DNA from: Azadirachta indica
Lineage: Eukaryota > Streptophyta > Magnoliopsida > Sapindales > Meliaceae
Length of the DNA stretch: 64,000 nt
Direction of reading: 5' to 3'
Assembly (NCBI GenBank): GCA_022749755.1
Contig: CM040452.1
Span: 5,288,350 to 5,352,349 of the forward strand
Position numbers and translations under genes: made by a program. Under the pieces are notes generated by a model. It saw only the letters and a program-made list of their open reading frames with translations, did not search any database and was not told the origin of the DNA. How positions within the stretch are numbered: position 1 is the first letter of the stretch; each line of letters begins with the position of its first letter. Below, piece by piece: positions 46,925 through 58,472 of this stretch.

Positions 46925-47169
46925 ATATGGCCTATATTTGTTTTAATATGAAACAAAGTGGGGAGAGAGGGAAATTGACAACTCTATGGATTTCTCCATC
47001 TTAATTTGTTCTCCACACAAAATAATTATACTAATTAAAAAGTTGAATTATGTTTAATGCTAATACGAATAGAGGACAAGGGGATGGGCCATGGGATGCA
47101 ACAATTATAATGTCCATCAATATGTACCCAAAAGGCTAGACCCTATAGTGTTTTATATTTGCAAGCTTT

Positions 47170-47550
47170 TTGCCTTTATCAATGATAAGGATTGTTAACC
47201 ACTCGGGCACAGCTCGAGTGGCCAAAAGACTTTGCCTCTTTATTGAGGAAACAAGTCTTGGATTCTTATTTGATAATTTCTTACATCATGTAAATCGTTT
47301 TTGGTCTTTCCTAGCAGGCCAAATATCATTTAATATCGGTGTAAACATTAAGGTAATGTCAGAATACGGCCAAATATCACCAGTGCAGATATGTAAACAA
47401 TGTCAGAATACGAACTTATTAAAACTCTCGCAGGCCAAATATGACTCAACATTGGTGCAAACATTCAGGCAATCGAGAAATTGGAGTGACAATTATAACG
47501 TATTCAATAATCTACCCTTAAGAGAAGTTTTGATATATATATATATATAA
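47170..47550 (+). other. Unassigned open stretch, probably dispersed-repeat sequence
   Basis: A 126-residue frame in a less AT-rich patch. Within it, aatgtcagaatacg and gcaggccaaatat each occur twice (spaced 50-150 bp), suggesting a repetitive element rather than a protein. No family is recognised. Confidence 0.25.
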
Positions 47551-49136
47551 ACAGCTTAACAATTCTCTCAATTTTTTATTACACATTTTAAATTTATTGA
47601 TATATTTATCAACTTAAACATATCATATTTTAAAATTTTAAAATTTATAATGAACCCTATTCTATGCATTTAAACCTTGGTTAATTTATAGAGATTATCA
47701 TGATGATGTTAGGTATCTATCATCATCACGACTAGTATAGAATTGTGTTATTACCATTTAGAATGTAGCATCAAGATCTTTTTATCATAATATTTAAAAA
47801 AAATTAAGCAATAATTAATCCTGTTGAACATGTAAAGTCTTTCAAGTTTTAGGCAAAAGAAAGATAGAATACCAAAAAAAAAAAAAAATTTCATAATCAC
47901 AATAATAAAGCTGGTTGTCAGCAAGTAGTAATTAATCACCTTCAACAATTCTTCTTTTCTTTTTTATGTAAGCAATTACATTATTTTTTATTCAAAAAAT
48001 AAACTTGATAATTTGTTGTCAAACGAGTTAAATGCAAGTTAATGAGGTCCAAAATTAATTGTCTTTACTTACACTTTATAGGAAACATTAATAACAGTAT
48101 AGAGAAATGATGACTAATTTAGATATTAGATACTGATCGCTGGATAGGACAGCTCTCCCATGTTCTTTACAAGTGTAGACTTTTTTATTATTTGTGGGTG
48201 AAATTTTATTTATTGTTATGTAAAAATTAAAATTTTATAAATTGTGTGACTTAATTATAAAGTGTATAATAATAATAATTATCTAAACTCTCGTTCTTAA
48301 TAATTATATAACATTAATAAATTATACGTACAACATGTAATATTAAAAAAATTAATGATTATTATGCACTTATTTTTAATCAACTTGAGAGATTTTGTGT
48401 GAGAAAAATCTTTCAAAAAAGTTCCAAAAATTTCACGATAATCATCAAAATAGATGCATGTCTTTGAATTTATGTTTTTTGTTTTCTTAATTAATAATGG
48501 GGAAAATAAAGGCATGTTTGGTACATGTATTATCATCATGATCATGACTTTGTTGTTATCACCAATTATCATATATATATATATATATATTTTATGTATG
48601 TATGTGTGTTAAATTTCAGCTTAATTGTACTCTCTCCTTTCCACTTCAATATATCAGAACTGAACATATGTTATCTTACTTTTAGTAATGGAGCACTTAC
48701 AGTTTTTTTTTTTTAAAATAATTGAAAGAATTAATACCATTCTCCCACCAGAGAAGAAAAAAAAAATCTCGTGATAGTGCATATAATGCTAATTTTTTAA
48801 GTTAATTTCGAAAATTTTTGAGATATTTCCCTGTGCGAGGTTTTTTTTTTTTTTTAAATTACTAATATTTTATTAAAGAGTCTAATGGACCAGCCTTTTA
48901 CAAGTTGCAAGGCCTCCACCTTTTCTCTGTATTTTTTTTTTTTGGGAGTTCTTAAATCAATTTAGTTTATTGTTATATACTATTCAAAAAAATAAAATAA
49001 ATAAGGAGATATTTAGAATTACAGTATAAACACAGTAATTTATTATCATCATAAACACACCAAACTTTTATGGCGGTTGTTACAACATCCAGCTGATTCA
49101 CCATCCATAACAATTAATTCACTATTAGCAAATGCA
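47551..49136. other. AT-rich spacer downstream of the lipase gene
   Basis: Non-coding. It contains an (AT)n run at 48571-48591 and several poly-A/T tracts, and the lipase 3' UTR (on the - strand) next to 49136. Confidence 0.5.
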
Positions 49137-50675
49137 CTATGTTGCTTCCAATTGAGGAGAGTTATTGGCTCTCTTCAGAACTTTTTCGAGGTGATGTGCC
49201 GTATCATCTGGGTGCGCCGCCTCTACTCGTGGCCTCTCCGGTAAAACCCATTTTCCATCTTTGTTTCTCACCATTCCTTTGTTCTCATCCTGACGCCAAC
49301 ACGCTGGAACTCCGTATTCGCTCTTCAAGAAATCACAGCTCTTGTTAACCAGCGCAATATCCCTTTTTGTTGCCAAGCTAAACTTCTTTTCCTTTCCATG
49401 ATACCCATCGAGCAAATGCAGCAGAGCTTCAAGGTTGTGTGCGCAGCCAAAATCCTTGGTTTCTTTTAGAAATGGACTGTGTGTGTGATCCAATGCTAGT
49501 TCAACTCCAATATGAGCATAACTCCATGGAAAACTTGTAGTTTCTTCCAAGTATTTCTGAAATTGGAGCTTTTCATTGGCGAAAATTCCAGGCACTGTTG
49601 GTACTTTATCATGGACATTGATAACTCTTAGCACTTTAACTCCAAGCTCATCACACCGTTCCTTGAACTTCAGGTTGCCGACTCGTGGGCCGGCGAAAGA
49701 GTAAACGGTGATCGGAATTTTAGAACTGGAAGTTCCGTTATGTCTGATGTTTAATCCCAGCTCTGCAACATCGTAGGCACTAATTATAGCCAAAGCTGCT
49801 CCAAGACTATGTCCTGTAAATGTGATACTAATTTCTTCCCCATCGTAGAACTCTAGAAGCCGCTTGATTTCAGCTAGTATTTGTTCACGAGCAGAGAATG
49901 AGCAGAACTGACAACTGTTTTCTTTCTTGGTGTACAAATCATGAAACCCTAACTCCATTTTGATAGAGGGATCGTTAGTAAACATTGCTGGATGGAGAAT
50001 ATCTTTGAGATCGTAAATCCATTCAAGATATGTGACTGTACCCCTCCATGCAACAACTATATCTCTTCTTCCCAGCCTTTTGATCTCCTCTTCATCAGTC
50101 GTTACAGCTATATAGCCCATCCAGTTGGCATGAGTGCTCCAAACACTGCTTAGCCTAGATTTTTGGAAGAAATTTGGAAGATTAATGTTTGAAGTTGCGT
50201 AGAGATACCTGCTAATTTGGTAGCCATGATCAACCATATCCAGCTTTTCGAAGAAATGAGCTCCTTGATATTTACATGTGCCACAGTACTTTGAGTGAGG
50301 ATCGAAGTCGAATGAATCGTAGCATGCTTGAGCGAACTCTCCGTAACGAATGATTTCTTTCCGGAGATGGGAATTTATGGGGTCTATTAGTCCTTCCCAA
50401 TCATGGCAGCCCTGGATTTCCTCCCACATCTCACATAATGGCTTTTCTTCTTCCTGAAAAACTAGGCTTTCATCTAGCTGAGGAGGACTTAAGTTTGAAA
50501 CAGATGAACATTTGAGGAGTGTTCTAGGGGTTAGTGATGAAATATTGAAGGATTTGTTTTGAAAGAACAAACCATTCTTGCTTCTGTTGTTGTAGTATCT
50601 GTTGAAGAGAATAATTTGAGAAATAGGTGGAATTACGAACTTGGGGCTGCTGAAAGATAAAAGCTGAGGAGCCAT
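49137..50675 (-). CDS. PLA1-Igamma2: Plastid phospholipase A1-Igamma (DAD1-like lipase), intronless
   Basis: A single exon of 512 residues. This is a class I PLA1 lipase that by family removes the sn-1 acyl chain of plastid glycerolipids, feeding lipid turnover and possibly jasmonate precursor release. The N-terminus of about 55-60 residues is Ser/Asn/basic-rich and fits a chloroplast transit peptide. The lipase core follows: WEEIQGCHDWEGLIDP, RYGEFAQACYDSFDFD, YATSNINLPNFFQKS, WRGTVTYLEWIYDL, then the nucleophile elbow GHSLGAA with Ser290. Likely triad partners are Asp356 (VHDKVP) and a downstream His such as His413 (CAHNLEALLHLLDGYHG). The wording is closest, in my recollection, to Arabidopsis At1g51440. 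The ATG is followed directly by the transit region, and a CT-rich leader precedes it. Confidence 0.93.
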   Translation of the reverse strand: MAPQLLSFSSPKFVIPPISQIILFNRYYNNRSKNGLFFQNKSFNISSLTPRTLLKCSSVSNLSPPQLDESLVFQEEEKPLCEMWEEIQGCHDWEGLIDPINSHLRKEIIRYGEFAQACYDSFDFDPHSKYCGTCKYQGAHFFEKLDMVDHGYQISRYLYATSNINLPNFFQKSRLSSVWSTHANWMGYIAVTTDEEEIKRLGRRDIVVAWRGTVTYLEWIYDLKDILHPAMFTNDPSIKMELGFHDLYTKKENSCQFCSFSAREQILAEIKRLLEFYDGEEISITFTGHSLGAALAIISAYDVAELGLNIRHNGTSSSKIPITVYSFAGPRVGNLKFKERCDELGVKVLRVINVHDKVPTVPGIFANEKLQFQKYLEETTSFPWSYAHIGVELALDHTHSPFLKETKDFGCAHNLEALLHLLDGYHGKEKKFSLATKRDIALVNKSCDFLKSEYGVPACWRQDENKGMVRNKDGKWVLPERPRVEAAHPDDTAHHLEKVLKRANNSPQLEAT

Positions 50676-50751
50676 TTAGAGCCTGGATGATCTTCTTTTT
50701 TCTAGCTGATTAATCAGGGAATTATCAATTTTTCTCTTAATTGATTTGAGT

Positions 50752-50775
50752 GAGAGAGAGAGAGAGAGAGAGAGA
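50752..50775 (+). repeat. (GA)12 microsatellite in the lipase 5' leader
   Basis: Reads as CT repeats on the lipase coding strand, 76 bp upstream of its ATG. CT-rich leaders are common in plant 5' UTRs. Confidence 0.8.
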
Positions 50776-52848
50776 TACCAGAGAGAAAGAGATTGAGAGA
50801 GTTTAAGTATGTGAATGAAATATAATAGTAAAGAAAGATAATACTATACTACAAGCTATGTATCCGACCAAAAGTGGAGTTGAGATTGAGAGTAAAAGAT
50901 ATCCAGAAGGGTCAGAATACGTATATGTGAAATTGCCTTATGAAACAAGCCAGATTTGTAGTAACTGGTCCCCTTTCTGGAATGAGATGTGTGGGTGGCT
51001 TCGTCATCAGTCATGAAGCATGGTCAGGAACCAATAGGTTGAGCTATGTCGTACTGTTGTTTGCGTGTGTCGGTGAAAAACGAAAATAAAAGAGTTACTG
51101 CACGTGAAATTTTGTACTAGCTCTCTGAACACCAGGACCAATCTATCTTGCTTCATTGCTTACGTTGTAGTTGAAATTGAAGTACAGCTAACGTGATACA
51201 CTGTTTACATTTTAGGTATTTGAGAATGATATTACAAGATTTTTATTTTTTTTTAATATTATATGGTATGTGTAATGTCTAATTTATAAATCTGCTCCTA
51301 AATTTTACAAATCTATTAAAAGGACCAAAAGATAATTTTGCCCTCATAAAATGAGAGAATTCTACACTTTATGTATAGGATGTGAGACTCGAACCTTAAA
51401 AGATATAAATCTTTTAACGTCCAAGTTGTAAGATAGGTATACTCTTAATGCTTCAATACTATTCACTAGCTCTCTTAGTCAAATAAATATTAAATTATTT
51501 ATATAAATTTTTGTGATAAGGATGTTAAGTTGAATGAATATAAAAGAATAGAATTTTTTTTTATTTTTATTTATTTATTTGATGATAATTGAAGCCAAAG
51601 AACAAAAGCTTTCAATATGAACAGAGAATTTGCCTCTTAACAAACTAATGAATGAGAAAGGTAAGAGATATGTACAAGAGAGAAAGAGTTTGAAATGGTA
51701 TAATATATCTAAATCAAAATGTGATCTATACATCTCTATCAGTATTTATTTCCTCCACTAAGCCATAAAGGAGGTAGTTGTGTTCCATGTGAGATAAACT
51801 TATTAGCATAGACTGGATTTGCTTATTATGTTTATGTATATGGGAATTCAATACACAGCACTGAGATATTATTAGTCCCCACCTAATTTTCTTCCATTTT
51901 CATAAAGCATTTCCTCCATATATAATTTGCTAAAAACAAAAGAAAAATTACCTAAAATGGAGACTTCCTTTTGATTCTTTTTCTTTTCCATTCGAAACTA
52001 TTTTTTTATACTAGTAGGGTAATAAACGATAGGTCATTAATTAGATGAATAATATTTTCTTTGTGTTCCGATCGATGAGTGGTTGATGTATCGTTATTCA
52101 TTAATGACTTGTGTTAGCTGGCTTCTAATTGATGTACTTATGCTGTCTAATTTAAGTAAGCAAAATTAATAGAGGTTTTCTCTGAGTGGAGAACATTGGG
52201 TAGGTTTCCCGATTTTCTATTTTTTTTTTATTAAGAGGGTTGACGAAAGACTTTGTGATTTCATCAAACAGTATAGAGATCATTTCATTAACAGTAATAA
52301 GTTTTAAATAATTAATATTAAATTTTGAGAATAGGACACTTACAAACCTAAAGTTTGACAAATTCATGGTTTTGATAATATTTTCTCGATGCTATTAGAA
52401 TATAAATATTTAGATTTATAGCAATAAAAAAAATTAATTTTGACAACAAAACATAAAAATTAAATTAAATTATAAGAAAAAAAATGGCAGTAGTCACTAT
52501 GTATAACCAACACGATTTAAAGTTACTGATGGACAATCTATTCAACAGTGGTGAAAGTGTATCTATTCATAATAAATATTGTCGTTGTTTATTCCTTTGA
52601 GTATTTTCTAGTGTTCTATTGTAGAAAATAACCATCCAATACATTGATTGTGAAGTTAATTAGAGTTCAATAGTACTTTGCCAGAAGATAATCAATGAAA
52701 CTAAAGGCTTCAATTGGCCAAATTTTAAGGTTTAGATTTTTTTTTTTCCTAAAATTTGTTAAACATTATTTTTTAAAAAAATTAAAATATATTTTCATCA
52801 TTTTTAAATTTTTAAATAAGTAATGTGTCCATTTTGGTATAACTTAGA
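50776..52848. other. Intergenic region upstream of the lipase gene
   Basis: The first 400 bp is comparatively GC-rich and is the probable promoter of the lipase gene (- strand). A segment near 51330-51450 contains gtgagactcgaacctt, which resembles a reversed B box, so a SINE relic is possible but weak. No gene is seen. Confidence 0.4.
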
Positions 52849-53571
52849 TAGTGTTTTTTTTTTTTCATCTAAATTATGAATATGACCAAAATATGAATTT
52901 AACTAAAATTTGAATTTAAATAATATGTTTATTTTTTATTTTAAAACATTTAAAAATAATTATTAAGTTATTCGTTTTTTGATAAAATAAAAAGTTTGAA
53001 AATTAATAGTTCTACGTATATATCCTTTAAATAATATAATTAAATTTAAATTATTTTGATTATATTAGTATAATAATAAATAAAAAAATAATAAATTATA
53101 TTAGTATATATATTATTTATTTACTTGATATATGTTTTTTTTTTTAAAATAATAATTTTAAATTGATGATATAAAGATCAATAAAAATTAAATAAAAAAA
53201 AATAATAAGTCATAGTATAATATACTTGTGATTATGTAAATATACAAATTTATTATAATAATTAAAGTATAAAATAAGTAGGATTGAGAAGATAAGTAGG
53301 GGAGACCCATAATAGAAAAGAGATACGTTAAAAATAATTAACGAGAGTTTTAATTTTGTTAATAAATAATTTAATAAAATAGGAATATTTTTAGAAAATA
53401 AAAATATTAAATTATTCAGATATTTGCTTATTTAGATTTAAATAAACCTTTTAATTTAATTATATTCAAATATTTTTATCAAATATTTAGACATAAATTA
53501 AAAAACAAACAACTTTTAGACATTTAAATAATTATATTTAAATTTTAATTAAATAAATAAATAACTTTTTA
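52849..53571 (+). mobile_element. Non-autonomous DNA-transposon-like repeat, copy 2
   Basis: About 720 bp matching 38148-38857 in the same orientation, with scattered substitutions and small indels. The terminal regions again start gtgttttttttt and end ataacttttt. No coding capacity is seen. Confidence 0.55.
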
Positions 53572-54149
53572 GTGGAAAGAGATTTTTTTAATGCTAAAAT
53601 TTGTTTTCAATTTTTTTTTATCATTTTAGTGTAATTGATGAATAACTTATATATGAAAGGTTGGAAAAATTATTTTACTTAAAATAGAAAAAAAAACTCA
53701 AATTATTTGAAACAATCTTATCTATCTTTTTTTAATTTTTAGTATTCTTTTTTTATTTTCCCGCACACCAAATCTCACCGACCCACTCAAAACACAAGCC
53801 CAAATTAAGAAGACTTTTTCTTCAAAGTTGGTGTGAGAAAACCTTTTTATATTAAAACTTTATTTTATCTTTCTCGTAACATTACTTTCAAAAAAATATC
53901 TATTAGAATAATTACAAAATTTTGTTTTGACAACCAAAAAAACTAATAATTTCTTTTATCAAACACTCTACTTGAAAAACAAATATCAAATAAATACTCT
54001 TAAAGAATTATTCAATAAAGTGATATTCAAATTCATTTAATTTTTCATTATATAAACAATTCCAGATTAAGTTTTTATAGATAATCTCCTGAAACTTTCA
54101 TTTTGGTCCGTCCACCTCCACCATGCCAATATGATCCCATGATCTTTTG

Positions 54150-54300
54150 CTTTTACGAAATCTATTTCTTCTGATCATTAAATTAATGCTGTTTCGGCAC
54201 GTTTTCCATGAAAATCACGAGCTGCTTTTATGGAATCTATTTCTTCTGATCATTAAATTAATGCTGTTTCAGCACGTTTTCAATGAAAATCACGAGCTTC
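54150..54300 (+). repeat. 75-bp tandem duplication (two units)
   Basis: The block tctatttcttctgatcatta recurs with an offset of 75 bp (54161 and 54236), as does the following gttttc-atgaaaatcacgag block. 75 is a multiple of three, which creates a spurious repeated 80-residue frame. Confidence 0.75.
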
Positions 54301-57300
54301 CTTTGTCATCTGCCCTTCTAGTAGCTACACATCAAATATGCAGATTCATGTATCTGCAAAATACGTTTCTTCTTTTTCTTCCACTATAAATCCGACCAAA
54401 ATAACCTATAATCGAAGAACTCGGTTGTTATAACCTATTTGGTATATAAAATAATACCAATATATACCTAATTATTTATATATATTTTTTTAATTAACAT
54501 CACGTGTATAAATTATCTATACAAATTGTTATATCTTCGAAAAGAACTTTCAAATTTCTCATGGAAATGTTTACACCACGTAAATTCATCACAATCTAAA
54601 ACCAAAATCAGTTTGCAAATGGAAGTTCGTATGCTAACATTACAGAATCTTCTTCATGTATCTACAATGAATTGATCAAATGAGTTTCGAACAGTAGTGG
54701 GGATCTCTTTCAGTCTCTGTCTTCCCCTCAGCTTTAGAGTTGGTATTAGTGGTCTCCTTCTATGACAAGTTAAATTGAGATTCTAGTGTTTGGACTGTTA
54801 TCATATGCGGAATTAACAAGAACTGTTTTACATTTTTGTCTTTCTGGGATCCCTAATTATCTTTTAAAAACATGAAAAAAATACTCAAATTAAGCTAATG
54901 GTTTGAATTTTAACAAAACTATTAATGATTACACACTTGGAATTAATCTCAGTTCTACCCAAATCAAAATATCCAATTTCAGTATCAAAGAGTTGATGAT
55001 TATAAGTAAAGAAGACACGAGATATAGTAGGTAAATTAATTACAGGACACAATATAGAAAGTGAAAGGAGAAATTGGAATCTTCAAAACACACATGGGAC
55101 AATAAAATTGTCCAAAATTTTGTCCATTTTTTTTCGACATTTTCATTTTGTCTTTATATAAGAATATCGAAATAGACAGACATTATAATTATATACTACG
55201 TTGCATGAATATATGCTATGGTGAACGCTATCTTTAGAACGACAATTCACAGTGAAATTTCAAGGTATCAGTTATCAGAATGTATGGATGCTTATGTTTG
55301 TTCTTACTCGTGTAAAGAGATTCAAAATCTATATTTGTCTCTATGTACTAGAAATTATGTGGTTAGAAAATATGTTTAAGCAAATTTCAAATCTAAACAA
55401 CAATGGTCGAAGATATGGGTTTATATGAATTATTTTATACGTTGATATACATTTATTTATATATCATGCATAACTTCTAACGAGTTATTGATAGTTGGAC
55501 AACAAACATATATAAAAATGCGAAAATTATAGTATAATAGTTTTAACGTTTCAATTTATTAAATTGTTTATTATATTCTTTAAATTTTAAATGAAAATTT
55601 TATTTTTTGTAGGACTTTTATTTGAATGCAAAGAAATCAAAATGGATTATCTTAACTAGCATATATATATATATATATATATTTTTGCATAATAAACATT
55701 ACCTTATGAAAACCTTATTTCAAAAATAATTTACGTCAATTAATTAAATGTCACAATATTATTTCTAATTTTATATATATTAACCTAAAAGAGAATACAT
55801 TAATAGCTTTTAATATCAATTTTTAGCACAAAATATTAAGATAACTTTTATGTTTATTCAGAAGTTTATATATACATATATATATGTAATATTACTTATT
55901 TTCTTTATTTCTGTACATATATTTTTTTATTTTTATGAAAATTAAATGATATAAAAGTATTATGTTAATTCGTATAAATAAATCTATATATATACTACTC
56001 GGTAAATAACAATAATTGGAATGTTAATTTTTTTTTTATTAAAGGTAAATCATATATAAACTCTACAGTTTAAAAAAAATAATTATTTTTTACTTTTTTA
56101 TAATTATTTTAAAAAAAATAACTCAAATTATTCATTAATGTGACATAAATAAGATTTGAATTTCAAATTTCTTGTAATACTAAAAAAAAATTTATCAATT
56201 AAACTAGATTAGTGCTCACAATAATGTCACATATTATATTATCTTGGATGAAGATTTTGTAATAAAATGTGAAGATGAAGGTCACATAGATTCTTTGATA
56301 GTCCAACAGAAAAAAATGATTCATAATCACGACCCAAGTAAGTTAGTGGACTGGTCCGGCCCAAATTGAAAGACCCGAAACAATCCCAAAATTGGTTTGT
56401 CCAATTGTCATCGAAGTTGAAATATAATTTTTTTTTTCCTTTCTCACGATTTTCATGGAATTTCTTAAACCTTTTTCGTTCAATATTTTTAATATTATAT
56501 GTAATTATGTTTAAAATCTATCTATAGAAGGTTAAAAATTTATCAATTTTGTACTTATCAATTTGATCAATTCCTTGTAATTGTATTACATAATATTATT
56601 TTTATAAATAAAATAGATAAATTAGTCATTATATCAGTCAATGTAGATCCATATATATTTTTAAAAGTAAAAATAATGTGTACGATGTAATGTTAATTAT
56701 TTTACTTAAAATGAGTGAAATAATCAAATATTCTAAAGTAAAGAATATTATTAATTTCACTTGTCCTTTTTAAAAAGATTTTTAAATTTAGTGTTTTAGA
56801 AAGAAATGAAAACAAAACGTCATCACTAACCTCATGCATTGTAAACAAATTAAAATGGAGGCTGCGGTTGAATTCACAGTCGCAATTTCATTATTATTTG
56901 CTCTGCAACATAATTAATTCACGAAAATGAAATCATTTGTATTGTCAATGGGAAAAAACCAATTTCATTTGAACACTTCAATTTGTGGGGGTATTACTTG
57001 TCAAACCTTCTTAATTGCTAGTCATCTCTTTAAATTTAAAATCAAAGATTCATGATATCTAATTATCATTTTTCTACAATTTAAATATTAAAGAATTTCC
57101 TTTTCAAAAATAATTAATTTACAAAAACTTGTAGAATATATGTTAATATATTTATATATGTTATATTATGTTTAAAAAGAAAAACTCTATTATTTTATAG
57201 TTTTTTACTGTAAGTATTATATTAATTGGTTTAACTGTTAAATTATTTTAATATATAAATATGTAGATATGAGATTTTAGATTTGAATTTCTTGTATTAA

Positions 57301-57369
57301 AATTAGAAAAAATATTTATTTCCACTTATCTACTTTTTTTTCAAAAACTTGTGTGAGAATATATCAAAC

Positions 57370-57417
<48 letters not shown>

Positions 57418-58403
57418 CACGAGATAATAACATTTTTATTTCTCAAATTTGATAAAATAATTAATGAACACATGATTTTTTCAATTTTATCAATTTAGTC
57501 CCTACTGTTGTTGTGCTGTCATTTCTTCTTATTCATATGACATATCATATTTGTGTCGTGTCAAATAAGAACATAATATATTTTAAGTTAATTCAAATCT
57601 AACTCATTTAATAACCGTTTTTAAAATTAAAACTTTAATCCAACTCATTTATTAAATGAGATATCTATTTAATAATTGTGTTACTTATTTAACATAATTT
57701 TTTATTTTTTAATATATATTTAACTTTATAATACTATCTTCAGAAATGTTAATAAATTTTATTTTAAATAGTATTAAATGCTTTTTAAAATATTAAAAAT
57801 ATAATTAAACACTTTAAAATTTTAAAAATATAAATTAAATATATTAAATTTTAGATAAATTAGCATAAAATAATAATTTAAATAATTATTATAAACGTGG
57901 ATACGTATCAAGACTTTAAAATTTGAACTTGATCTAATTATTACTCATCTCACATCATTATAACTTTATTAATTATATCATTTAGAATTAATCCAAATTT
58001 ACCAGTTTCATATTTTGTTTGTGTTCAGTTGACGGATTGTGTCAAAAATTACCGCTCTTACCTGTAACATAGCAATGAAAATACTAAATAGAGAGACTAA
58101 AATGTTAAAATTAAGAATATTATGTCTTCATTTATTATTTGGAAAAAGTTTTGGGATGGAAAAATTATTATTATTCTCTTTTATGAGAATTAAGTATTTG
58201 GTAATGAGAAAAAGATTTTATTATTAATGCACGTCATATTTTACTAAATTAGTGTAAAGAAAAAAACTAAATTCAATATTCCAAACAAAAAACATATCAA
58301 TTTCGTTGAAGTTTACAAATTTAGTAAAATAAAAAAATAAAAAATTGAAAAATAAAATATATCAAACCGCTAAAAGTGACAAGTCGGTGTCTGTCTGTCT
58401 GTC
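54301..58403. other. AT-rich intergenic region
   Basis: No gene is seen on either strand. It contains (AT)n at 55661-55682 and an (ATT)n microsatellite at 57371-57417. The last 50-100 bp is the promoter of the following gene. Confidence 0.5.
57371..57417 (+). repeat. (ATT)n microsatellite, about 15-16 units
   Basis: 47 bp of perfect trinucleotide repeat in the intergenic spacer. Confidence 0.95.
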
Positions 58404-58409
58404 TATAAA
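58404..58409 (+). promoter_or_regulatory. TATA box of the CCR-like reductase gene
   Basis: TATAAA 69 bp before the ATG at 58473, directly preceded by four gtct units. A start site near 58435-58440 would give a leader of about 35 bases. Confidence 0.6.
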
Positions 58410-58472
58410 GATGGAACCAAACTCCGAAACGTTACGCAGAATCGGAACCGAAAGCAGAAAGAAGAAAGAAAA

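Noticed and set aside
47170..47550. 126-residue frame as a possible gene
   Set aside because: Short internal direct repeats, no domain, isolated in AT-rich spacer; more like a dispersed repeat.
54147..54389. 80-residue frame with an internal repeat
   Set aside because: The repeat is a 75-bp DNA duplication, divisible by three, so the frame persists by chance. No gene context.
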